A stretch of DNA of 64,000 nucleotides from NCBI GenBank assembly GCA_018907035.1, contig JACCIC010000038.1, positions 2,720,001 to 2,784,000 of the forward strand. The letters run 5' to 3'. The translations under genes and the position numbers were made by a program. Under the pieces are notes generated by a model that searched no databases, was not told the origin of the DNA, and saw only the letters and a program-made list of their open reading frames with translations. Source of the stretch: Sycobia sp. Sy_11 (lineage: Eukaryota; Arthropoda; Insecta; Hymenoptera; Epichrysomallidae). Positions 9,841 to 20,615 of this stretch are shown in pieces (positions within the stretch are counted from its first letter, which is position 1; every line of letters starts with the position of its first letter).

Positions 9841-10940
9841 AAATAATAGTTTTCCCTATAATGCGATATTTGTATTCTCGCTATAGTAATCATTTGAAAA
9901 GTATTTGACGCTAAAGCAAGTCCTTGTAATTTCTTTGAAACATTTCAAATATATTGACGCGTATGTACTAAATAATTTTTATAACTACATAGAAGTAAAA
10001 AATAATTCAGCAAACTTCGAAACGCTATAAAAATGAATTAATTATATTGGAGATGATCGACTTGGAGCGTTTGTGATTCACGTAATGTGGGAAGGATTGC
10101 AATGAAAAGTTGAAGTGCAGCAATGCGGTGAATTATACGAGAAAGGATGAAGGAAGTAAGTCTTAGCTACGTAATTTTTTATCGTACAAAAATTACATTT
10201 ATATTCCAAGAACGCGCACAGTAATTAGGTGGATATATATACAAAAACACAGAGCTACTACTCACTTCCACGACTTAAATATACAAAAAACAGCCAGACG
10301 AAGATATGAACGTCCGAAGTTTACTTCCCTCGATTTTTTATTGCAACCTGGAGAATTTTATAGAATAACAAATCTGCCAATAAGTCAAAATTCAGTAGCA
10401 CATACCCGTGTATAAGCAGGATTATAGTGGCCTACGATGGATCCATGGCTAGAGTAAAAATCTTAATATCGGTCAAATGAAAGAAGTATACCACCGTAAA
10501 AATTTACATGCACACCATTTAAATTCTTACAATTTACAATCTACAATTACAATCCAATTCAATTTAAATTTACAAATTATCATTTAAATTTTTTTAGAAA
10601 ATTAAAAATTTTCAATTTAGAATTGCAATCGATTTCAGTTTACAATCGCAGACGTTTCTCGATGATTAACAGCATTAGTAATATTTGATCTTTTCCAATA
10701 TTTCATACTTAATCCTATGGTACTAAATCTATAGAATTTATTCTTTCTAAATTGCAAAAATGCTACTTTTGACTATCGCGGAAGAGCGGGGGATTATATG
10801 AAAAACCACGATATTCTACATGAAGAGAAGGAGTTAAATTAAGATCAAAATAGGGTTCCTCGGTTCGTGAAAGGTTCTTCGCTTATGAGATCAATAGATT
10901 CTCATAAATAAGTCTGGAATCTTAATATCTCATAAATAAT
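9841..10940. other. AT-rich stretch, nothing recognised
   Basis: No coding frame of note and no repeat family recognised. Short local repeats of the type ATTTAAATTT occur near 10510-10630. Confidence 0.4.
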
Positions 10941-11640
10941 CTGGAATCTAATCCGATTAGATAAAGCGCATTTTTGAGGACAAGACGAAATTCTCGCGCG
11001 GTGCCTAATGACAAATGAGCAGCCTTCCCGCTTGAAACTGGCTCCGATCTCCCGACCGCGCTTCGTTTCGCATTCAATTCCCCGCGGTGACGCTATCGCC
11101 CGCGAACGACGCATCTATCTGTAGAATGGGCAGGAAGGTGGGGATTCAAGGTACGAAGATCGTTGAACGTAAGAAGATCGGATCGCATAGTCCGAATGAA
11201 AGGAAAGACGAGAATCACGGCGAATCCTGCACGCATCGCTAGCCAAGAAGGTCTTGGGAAGAGGGACTCTTCGTCATCCTCATTTTTCGCGCGCTAAATC
11301 GAGACGAATTCCTTGGAGAAATCTGCTCGGCGCTAGATCATCAGGCGCGCGTGCTGGCGGCAGCGAATTCGTAACCGATTGCGCGTACACTCGAAAAATG
11401 CCCGACCTACGAGTATATGTTTGCGTCGTGAGGTTCTGCACCACGTCGTCGCCCTCGGCAGATCGAGATTGGCGGGGTAAAGGAGCGGGGGCGGGAGAAA
11501 AACGAGGATGAAGCACTATCAAATAGAGCAGGTGCTCGATAACTTCCCGAGGTATTAGTTCGCTCGAAGGCTGCAATTTGTAGAAATGTCTACTATTGTG
11601 ACACGTGCCCAAACAAGGGTATGGGAGAAGGAAGATTGAG
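10941..11640. other. GC-rich island, no coding support
   Basis: CpG-rich sequence with frames of at most 110 codons on both strands and no recognisable domain. I see no splice-site-bounded frame that would make an exon call credible. Confidence 0.35.
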
Positions 11641-11960
11641 TTTCTGAAATGAGACGCTATAAGTAAAGAGCGCTGGGAAGTGAGAAAAAGTTAGTCAGAA
11701 TAACGCGCCGGCGAAATTAATAATTTACCAATGACAAGTTTAATTGGGATCTTCGTGAGTCGATTAGTCAATGTAAAATTTATAATAAGAATCTTTATTA
11801 CTTGTATCGGAGAATAAGTAATTTTATAAATTGATCGAATAAAAATGCAACACCACCTTTTTAATTAACGAACGTGTTAAGAAACTGGTATATTGGAAAT
11901 TTTTTCATATTATGCGGCTTTTTCCTTCAAAACTATAGTATGATTAAGCTGCCAATCTAA
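11641..11960. other. AT-rich spacer, nothing recognised
   Basis: Ordinary AT-rich sequence between two islands. Confidence 0.4.
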
Positions 11961-12262
11961 GCGAACTGTCGTTTCGAGCAAAATGAAATATTATTTCGAA
12001 ATAAGACACACCAATCAATTGCCCTACATCTCCTCGGAGCGATCGACCGATACTTCGTCGGATTATGCCTCTTATCGACAAATTATTTTTCCTTCATCTC
12101 CATCTCCCCCTCCAACCAGAAGCAGTATCCGCTTAATTTCGTCGCTACGTCCGCCGCACTCCTCTTCATCCTCCGGCCGGCTTCTCGTTCCGTCTCCACT
12201 ATTGTCGTCGGGGGGGGGGTATCAAAAGGCCAGAAGGGATCTTTCGTCGTCGGAGAGGAGAT

Positions 12263-12310
<48 letters not shown>

Positions 12311-12860
12311 GCGAGTGGGAGGGGCGAGAAACCCTCTCGCTCGCGTAATTTAATTATTCAATCGAGAACCGAAGTTCGCTTGTCTTCGACTTCGTAGGTC
12401 GGCGTCGCTCTTACCCCACCCCTCTTCCTCCCGCAACCCGTCGCTTCGACCGCGTCCGTACCGTTTCCCTGTATACACGGAGCGCGTTGGCACCGGCCTT
12501 TCTTGCCGCCTCGCTGACGAATGCAGGAAGGAAAGACGCGATAAAAAATCCGCGAGACACTGCAGCCAAGCGGCGACGTTTTGTCGTCGAACAGAGAGCG
12601 CGAAAGCGAGTGGAGGGTGGAGTGGAAGAAGGCAAGAGAGCAGCGTCTCCCGTTATCTCGCACCAGAGGCGAAGCAGCGCGAACGCAACTACAATCGTCA
12701 CTGCCGACGACCGTACATATATAAACCGCCTCTACGCAATGTCTCCTCTTTACGTCTCGGTCTTTTGCTCTCCTTGACCCTCCGCGCGCTTTCTCGCTAC
12801 TTTGTACCCTGGCTTCATTAGCGTGCTCGGATTTCTCGATCTGTGCAATGGAAACCATTG
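11961..12860. promoter_or_regulatory. GC-rich island with GA tract, possible promoter or enhancer
   Basis: CpG-rich DNA divided by a (GA)n tract at about 12262-12308. It contains a G10 run near 12210 and a TATA-like TATATAAA at about 12718. (GA)n tracts bind GAGA-type factors in insects, and CpG-rich islands in AT-rich hymenopteran DNA often mark regulatory sequence. Both are general knowledge, not evidence of function here. Frames on either strand (up to 166 codons) are low complexity and no downstream coding exon was seen. Confidence 0.3.
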
Positions 12861-14050
12861 CAACTGGAAAGTTTTCCTTGAAAAATATTCTTCAGAATTC
12901 GCTTATGAATTACAGCGCTCTTCTATTAATTTAGAGTAATGCAAAAAGTTATACGATTGATCTGTTTGCCCAGAGGCAGCAATTGTACGAATGTTCAAGT
13001 GGAAAATTAAAAATATGCTTGTCTCAATTTTGTCACTCTTTCTTATTTTTTAAGAGATTCTATTTAGAATAAATAAGACTGAAAATGTTAAAAAATAGCA
13101 TTATAATATGTGGAGCAAATGATAAGTTCTATAATGTTTATTACCAGTGCACTAGATTTAGAATGTTTAGATACTTTTAGTAAAAGTATATCGTAAGATG
13201 TAACTTTATGTAATATTGAAAGAATCGAACGATTTATTAACTATTACGAATAAATCACAAATTAATTTAATTCATCAACTTTTCAAAACACCAAATTTTT
13301 ACAATCATATTGAAAACTGATAATGGTATGAATAATTAATATAATATTTACCATTTTTATATATGTCGAGCAATGGTACTACTCAGTTTCTTGGTTACAT
13401 TTTTGGTGCATAAAATTTTGTTTTCATTTTATTACTTTAATTTTTGTCTCTTTCGGCAAGAAATCTCTAATTTTGATCGTTTAATATAAAATATAGAGGT
13501 ATTTTAAAATGCATAATACACTTAATTTAGAAATTCAGTTTTAAAAGTTAATGATAATCAAGGCTTTCATGATTCGAACGATATATATTTTTTAGAGTAT
13601 TTATAGAAATATATGATAGAATTAGTATGACATCTTGGTTCCCAAGTATCACTGATTTTATATTCACGATTAGTTTAATACTCCATATTTTCATTGTTAA
13701 TTGTTTATTAATTAATAAAAACATTCTTAATATTAATTTGGAGAGAATTAATTTCGAAGTAGTTTTTTCTCCATGAAAAACTATTAGACCGATTCCGAGT
13801 ATGAAATATAACTATTATAAAAAAAATTTGGAAGAATAGAATATTTCTATAGTATATCTAGTTCTTAAAGGATTAAACTTGCTGAAATGAATAACCTGCT
13901 ATTTAAGCAACCGTTATTCTATTATTGGCCTCTTATACTAAATACACTTTTACAATTTAGCCTTTGTATAAAATTTAATTTTTTGATTAAATAAGGAAAA
14001 CAGTTCGAATTTTGCAATAACCACCAAATTTACTAATGAAACATAATATT
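12861..14050. other. AT-rich stretch, nothing recognised
   Basis: Strongly AT-rich, no open frame of note, no repeat family recognised. Confidence 0.4.
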
Positions 14051-14555
14051 TTTCATAGCTATCCACGAGCTGTACAATAGTCGAACTCTCCCGAATTCTT
14101 AGCAAAACTAAGAGGGGAATCCACGTTACGCGTTCCTGTATAAATGTACGTTCTTGCTTCGCTTGACTCTCGCGAGCGTTCAGTCATTTCGCTGTCCTCG
14201 TCGCCACGCGCCCTCGCGCGACTCGACGCCGCCCCTTTAAGCAGTCTGCGGCGCTCAAGCCGTATTCGAGGCGACATCGCGTGAGAAAACGACGCTTTAT
14301 ATATATTACGTAAGATGGATTTGTCACGTATCCCCGTCGCTTTAGTCGATCACGTGACGAGTTTAACGCGCTTGAGGGAGAGACACGGAGTGCCGAAGTG
14401 CTCGGGAGGAAGGCCCCGCTAAATAGACAGAACGGCACTCAATTATTACCGTCAGACCTCGTGTAGTTTAGCCCTCGCCCCCTCCCCCCTACTCTGCTTT
14501 CCGTGGAAATGCTTGGGTTGTACGGCGGTTGCGCGCATACACCTGCCAAAGACAT
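14051..14555. other. GC-rich island, no coding support
   Basis: CpG-rich segment just before the TACA microsatellite. Frames are short with no recognisable domain. Confidence 0.35.
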
Positions 14556-14559
14556 TCAA

Positions 14560-14707
14560 AGGTGCATACATATATACATATATACATACGTAAATACATA
14601 CATACATACATACATACATACATACATACATGCATATACATACATACATACATACGTATACATACATACATACATACATACATACATACATACATACATG
14701 CATACAT
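14560..14707. repeat. (TACA)n microsatellite
   Basis: About 148 bp of mostly perfect TACA repeats with a few TGCA or CGTA variants. Two shorter related tracts lie at 15143-15205 and 16016-16068. Confidence 0.9.
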
Positions 14708-14729
14708 ATTTAACAGGTACCCATGTAGG

Positions 14730-15130
14730 TAGGGTGTTCGTTGTGTTTTTAATATATATACATATAATAAAGGCAATTTTTATATTCAAAATGCAAAGTG
14801 AAATTTATTATAATTAAATTATATGTCAGAAAAAACCTCCACTCAGTGAGTGGAAGAAAAAGCAGTACAATAAATTTAGTAAATCAGTAATGCTTGAAAT
14901 GATCATTTAAATTGAAGGTTTCTTAGAACTAAATCTTACCACTAATAACCTTATTAGAATTCTACTTGAATAGATCTCTAAACCAGCCTCGTCAGGATGT
15001 AGAATCCTGAAGGTCGGCATCGTAGGAGGTGATAACTAAGTAATCGAGGTGATGAGTCCCTGGGGACTCCACACACAACTCCTTCACTTTAGAAACCAAA
15101 CTCGGGTACTCGCGTCCTTTCTTGAAGTGG
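14730..15130 (-). repeat. Degenerate LTR-like remnant related to the BEL element
   Basis: Read on the minus strand, the hairpin at 14836-14856 with its flanking T runs matches the BEL LTR hairpin at 1776-1796 almost base for base (one stem change, one or two loop changes). Weaker collinear similarity is visible on both sides, for example CGAACAC downstream and GTGGTAA upstream. No coding sequence accompanies it, so it may be an old solo LTR of a related family. Outside the hairpin the similarity is low and the limits are uncertain. Confidence 0.4.
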
Positions 15131-15142
15131 TGAGTCGCAAGC

Positions 15143-15205
15143 ATACATACATACATACTTACATACAGACATACATACGTACGTACATACATACATACAT
15201 GCATG
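15143..15205. repeat. (TACA)n microsatellite with shared 3' flank
   Basis: Imperfect TACA/TACG repeats ending in ATGCATGCATAGACGCATA. A near-identical flank follows the tract at 16016-16068, so these are related copies and not independent expansions. Confidence 0.75.
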
Positions 15206-15587
15206 CATAGACGCATACCCGTGTAGAAATTTATTCTCGAATCTAACTAGTATAGGTGAGTTTTCCTTATCAAATGTTCGGACCCAGAAGGGAAATCTAG
15301 TCTGATCAGTTCCGATTTGTCCCACTTTTATACATTTTGAATAGGGAACGACTTAGATTTTGGTAGGTTACCAACTAGAAACTAGACTGATTCTAGTCGA
15401 AATCTAGAAATTAAGCCAATAATAAATTATTCTAATTTTGTTTCCTCGATTAAGTCAATAATTTTTTGACTCTTTAATATTTATTTATTTAAAATAAAAA
15501 AATATATTTACGTATTTAGGTGACGCTACCATTTAATTAGCATTCATAAATTATTTTCTATATGACTATTACGTATTCGATTATTGT

Positions 15588-15730
15588 AATTTTAATGTTA
15601 AACACCTCTGCTGAACACATAAAATTTTATTCGATGAAAAAAATTCCGACCTCCGTGAGTTCGAACCCACGACCCTACATTGCACCGCACTATGCGCCCC
15701 TTGACTGACTGCGTAACATAAACAATCCCA
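15588..15730 (-). repeat. tRNA-derived SINE-like element, copy 1
   Basis: On the minus strand there is a polymerase III box-A-like TACGCAGTCAGTCAAGG and, about 30 nt on, a box-B-like GGGTTCGAACTC. They are followed by a T run, an AT-rich stretch and the block TTCAGCAGAGGTGTTTAACA. The same 3' block follows a tRNA-like head at 58430-58570 on the plus strand. Two copies with a shared body and tRNA-like promoter boxes fit a SINE. It does not fold as a functional tRNA because the T arm is imperfect. Confidence 0.55.
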
Positions 15731-16740
15731 TCCGGTTACAGTGCCTCAATCAAGAAAAGATCATATATATCGTATACTAAACTATAAATGCATATAATAT
15801 AACTTCTAATACAATATATATACACACAAAATAGAAATATATACATGTACAAAATAGGGAGAAGTTAAGAAAACACAGATACAAGATAGAAAGCCTGATA
15901 ATTTCCTTAAGTTTTCTACTTGTAAAATTTTACATGAAAACACGTATTTCTTTTAACACATAAAAGATAAGAAACTGAATAAATTCGAGAAAGTAATAAG
16001 TAATATATACGATTATTACGTACATACATACATACATGCATGCATACATAGACGCATACATGCATACACATAGTATAACTAATGCGAATATCTTGCTAAT
16101 CGACCGCTAATCATCTGCGCGAATCGATAAGAGGTCTTGTACTTTTTTCTGTGTTTGACACTTTTGCAACACGATTGATTAAATGCACATTTCTTTCGAA
16201 GGTCCTGGAATGGTTAAAGATTCCACAACAAATTATATGTCTGAATTTTTTTATTTACTTATACTTCAGTAGCTGTATTCAGTGTATGTTTCTAAAGCTT
16301 TTATATTTTTATGTTTTTAGCCATATTCAGTGTAGATTTTTAAAAAATATGTTTGAATAAATAAATTCGAAATGTATGTATTTAAGCTAAATCCTATACA
16401 GTATAGTACATCTATTAAAATCTTTCTATTTTTGCAGAATATATAAGTACTTCATGACTCACCGTGTTAAAATTGTATAAGATATTATAAATTGAACCAT
16501 AAATAATAATAATTAAATCTTTTATTATCGTTATAGTAATTAAAATAGCGAATTATAATAGGTAGATAGATACATTATTGAACATATATATTATTATTAT
16601 TTAAGTGTTAATCATTTGTAAGTATACTTTATTCTTATTTGAGATAAATGATTTAACCTTGAAATTAAATCATTGATCGTGGAAGAATAAAGATCAGTGA
16701 AGAATAAGAGGATGAAATCGGAAAATAATTACTCTTCCTC
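15731..16740. other. AT-rich stretch with a small TACA tract
   Basis: AT-rich DNA with the TACA-type tract at 16016-16068. A 69-codon frame near 16151-16360 is Phe/Leu/Tyr-rich and not considered coding. Confidence 0.4.
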
Positions 16741-17479
16741 CTCGCTATGACGCGCATATTGTACATGCTGCCGACAATTTAGCATACCAGAGGTTCTACA
16801 CGATGGATTTACCCTTTCTCCTTGCAGTTACCCCCTTCCCCGCGTTCCTCGTGCGCACTATAACTTCCTTTGCCTTACTTGGAGCTCTTTCGCCGTTTAT
16901 CTCGCATCTTCTCTCGCTCTCGCTTGAACCCACGCTCCGCGCACTCGGTCACCACCGCCAACGTCAAGTTTCCCCTCAACTAAACGCTTTAGGAGCAGCT
17001 TGCCATCACCCGCGCCAGCGCGCTCACGTCCTGAGCGATCAGTGTCATCCGCGCGGCGGCGCTTTATCGAAAACGGCAGCCCGTTCACGGGCATGCCGCG
17101 CGCGTGGCAACGTCTCCGTCTGCATGTACGAGCTGCAGTAGCGCGCCTATTTCCGACGACCGAGCAGGGCGACGCTGCACCAGAGGAAGATCTCGGGACG
17201 GCGCTGTGAGGGGGATGGCGTCGGAAGGTGGGAGAGGATGTAAGACGCCGAGCGCAACGATTAAACGTGTCAGTTTGCGTCCTGCTTATACGCTTCGCGA
17301 ACGCTCTCGGGTGAACCCGCGAAAGCTGTTGCTTCGAGTGTATATACGAAGCTCGTGAGCCCCCGATCTAACGGCCTCTATGGAATATCGGGCGATTCGT
17401 TATATAGACGCGCCTGTCTCCACTTTTCGTCTCGTCCTCTCGCCTACTCCTCCGCACTGAATCCATTCCCTCCGGGGAA

Positions 17480-17480
<1 letters not shown>
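16741..17480. promoter_or_regulatory. GC-rich island, possible regulatory region
   Basis: CpG-rich DNA ending in a long (CT)n tract. Several overlapping frames (up to 112 codons) exist on both strands, with biased compositions and no recognisable domain. The combination of CpG richness and adjacent (CT/GA)n is the only argument for a regulatory role. Confidence 0.3.

Positions 17481-17549
<69 letters not shown>
17481..17549. repeat. (CT)n microsatellite
   Basis: About 70 bp, nearly pure CT. Confidence 0.9.
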
Positions 17550-17554
<5 letters not shown>

Positions 17555-17579
17555 GTATTATATAAGTGATCTTTCGGTC

Positions 17580-18111
17580 GAATAAATAAACGACACGCTA
17601 TGCTTGTTCACAGCTTGACGAAATGAGCCGGACGACCAACGTCATTTTTTGGTAACGTCACTTTTTTCACCGACATATACAGCATTTCTCTCGACATATG
17701 TAGCGCAGATACAAATTTCCAGTTACTTCCTTATGATTCTCTCTTATAACCTTCTTTCGAAAAGTCAACTTCAATAATTAAATGTCAAATAGTAATTTTT
17801 TATAATAAAATGAGTCGAATAACAGTCTAATAGTCTACTACTATTGGTTTCTAAGCAACCTATATACTATTTTAAAATATAAATCAAATGTGACTATAAT
17901 AAAGTAATCAGAAAAATATAGAAGTACAAAATTATATATAAAGATCAAAATAGATAAATAAACGTCACACGAGAGGTTGAAATTAGAAAAATAAAGCTCA
18001 GTCTTTATTAATATACGAGTATTTTGAATTAATTTATTTGTATTAATTTAATACTGTACGAATTAGAGTGGGTATTAAAAAGGCAATAAATGTATAGGTC
18101 GAGGGCGTTAG

Positions 18112-18163
<52 letters not shown>

Positions 18164-18740
18164 GAATATTTCTGTCCTTAAAAAAGAGTCAGAGTGGTTC
18201 CACCCCTCGGAGAGTGCAGATACAGAGTTTTATAATGGAAAAATCATTTTGTTCTTTTCCAAAAAAAAGTCATTTCGATTTTAATATTTCAGATTCTATA
18301 GGGATAATTGTAAATAAATGTAGTCTATACCTGTCTCTAATTGATAAGTAGTTCAATTGATTTGGATTAATTAAGATCATACAGTGTATTCATTGATTTA
18401 AAAATCCGAATTAAGAAGATACACGTGATAATTTGATATAATATAATAATTAATATTTAGTGATATAGGTTGAATAATTAATATGCGGATCATCCTACTA
18501 AGAATTTTTATTATTTAGTTTTATTATGTAGTCGCAATAGTGTAGTGTTTAGAACGCTTTTACTTCCTAATCGTAACTTGGCAAGTAGTTAGGCTTATTC
18601 ATGTATAAATCATTTCGTTGTTCAGTAAGTATCTATCTACTAAAATACAAATGTATTGTAAAATGTTATGATACGATAGAGGTGCACTTAAACTACTTAT
18701 TAATTATAAGTATAAAATATAAGAACTTAATATATGAAAT
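17580..18740. other. AT-rich stretch with (TA)n tract
   Basis: AT-rich DNA with a (TA)n tract at 18117-18158. Near 18530-18590 a box-A-like TAGTGTAGTGTTTAGAACGC precedes a weak anticodon-arm-like hairpin, but no box B follows, so no tRNA or SINE is called. Confidence 0.4.
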
Positions 18741-19400
18741 TCTAATAATTATCTGCTAAATAACATACAATTTTGGATTTATTCATCAAAAATATACGAA
18801 GAGGGAGAGAGAGAGAGAGAGAGAGGGAAAAGGGGGGGGGAGAAGAATCAAAAGAACGTAAAGTTTGTAAACGACCCAAGAAATTTATGCAGTCCGAACT
18901 CGTATTTCGAAGATGCAAATTCAGGATGCGTTTAGTGAGAAAGAAGGTCCCTCTAGGATGGATGAAGGGGTGAAGCAGTTTGCGTACTCGCGCATCGAAC
19001 GGGCAGTAGAACAAGCGGGAGAAAGAGCGAGAGCGATCACGAATAAAGAAGACAATGTGGGAAAGAGGAGAGGGGTGGGAGAGCGGTGAGGGGGGAAGGT
19101 CCCGCATTCTCGGAGATTATCGTGCTTGCCATCAGCGTATCACAGCGTCACAGGACAAGATTTATATGTAGAGTTTATTGTCGCCGAGTCCGCCCTACTG
19201 CGTTTTATGGATGTTTTTCGAAGGAGCACACTGCCGCCCGCGTGATCTATCGCGACCAAACCCCTCCTCCGCCTCTGCCTCTATCTCTGTCTCTCTCTCC
19301 TCGTCTCTCACCCTTTAGCCCGGCAACTCTCCCCCATGGCTCTTCTCGCTCGTTCGCTGCTCGACTACCTTGAGCATCTCTGTGTCCAGTAAATTCTTCT
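18741..19400. other. GC-richer island with GA tract
   Basis: Begins with a short (GA)n tract (18803-18826) followed by a G run, then mixed CpG-containing sequence and CT-rich DNA near 19262-19315. Frames are low complexity. No gene recognised. Confidence 0.35.
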
Positions 19401-20562
19401 TTGCTTCCATTCTTCGTCTTTAATTTCTCTTTTTTATTCTTTCCTTCGTTCACTTTTTTGATAATAGATGTAGCGTTATTGAAAGATGAGCATCGTCTTA
19501 TTGATAATGGATATTTCGCACAAGCTTTGAAAAGTAAAGTCGTCTGTATGACAAAGTATTATATCAGTTATCTTTCAATATGATTGCTTAAAACTATATT
19601 ATTTTTACCTAACTCATTAAGAATAAAGTGTCCAACAGAATTCATTTGCTTAAACAGGCAAACCGACACATCAGTTAAAACTTTTCTACTTCAATTTCTA
19701 TTTACTTGTCCAAAACTTATACTTTTTCGCTTAAGCTACAAACCATATACATGCATAAATCATCTTCCTCGAAAAGAATAAAAAGATGATGTGCAAATAA
19801 GTATTTCATTTACAAAAGTGATCGGTCTTTATACCTAGTTCGATTAAAAATTAAATTCAGAGAGGGGGTAGCTCTAGCTACGGGAATAAATAAGTATATG
19901 AGGCTTCGTATACTTCAAACATTACTACCATGTTCTAAAAGCATATTCAGTTCATGTTTTCCATCCAATCTTAAGTATTTTATATTCTTTATTAATATAG
20001 TAAGGAAACATTCTGTAGAAAAAGAGAAAAAAAAAATTGATATAAAACGCTCGACAATGAAAAATAACATCTTAGTGAGAGAAGATAAAGGCTTGATTCG
20101 CCAAAAATATGCTTTTTAGTATTTTGTAGACTAGTTTGTATTTGAATACAAGGTTAAATCCAAATTTGTAAAACTATCTTTATACGAATACAAATCTTCT
20201 TGCTTCATCTGTAGAGCAGATTATTATTATGTAAGTTGATAAAAAATATAGATTTTATATATAATCATACTTCATAGCAAGTATGATTATAATCAGAGTA
20301 TTTCTTTTTCATAAATATGTAGTGAAAACAACAAAGGGTGATTAAATGTGTTTTATTGCAAATCAGCGAATGTTTGTTTCTTGGATCCACTTAAACTATA
20401 TCTTTTACATCTGGTATAATTTACTGAAACCTCACTTATTTGTTTACTTATTCATTTATTTGCGAGTCAGTGAGTCAAAGATATTTATATCACAATGTAT
20501 AAGTAAAATAATTAGAGGTGCAACAAATTATTTAGTCTATAATACAACATTATTAATATCTT

Positions 20563-20567
<5 letters not shown>
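19401..20567. other. AT-rich stretch, nothing recognised
   Basis: Frames of 60-73 codons occur but are hydrophobic or Lys-rich low-complexity translations of AT-rich DNA. No repeat family recognised. Confidence 0.4.
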
Positions 20568-20597
<30 letters not shown>

Positions 20598-20615
20598 TTA
20601 TTTATTTATTTATTT
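20568..20615. repeat. (TA)n followed by (TTTA)n
   Basis: Compound microsatellite: about 12 TA units followed by about 6 TTTA units. Confidence 0.85.

Noticed and set aside
14452..14817. Met/Tyr/Val/Cys or His/Ile/Thr/Tyr repeat frames
   Set aside because: Direct translations of the TACA microsatellite on both strands.
14985..15015. CTGACGA with a stem-I-like hairpin on the minus strand
   Set aside because: No GAAA core strand or stem II follows, and the base at the cleavage position would be G, which hammerheads do not tolerate.
15050..15085. Second hammerhead-like motif (GTGATGAGTCCCTGGGGAC)
   Set aside because: A stem-II-like hairpin is present, but the first core base is wrong and GAAA is absent after it (TCCAC instead). 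Stems I and III do not form.
18525..18600. Third SINE or tRNA copy
   Set aside because: Only a box-A-like sequence and a weak hairpin are present; there is no box B and no similarity to the 3' block of the other copies.
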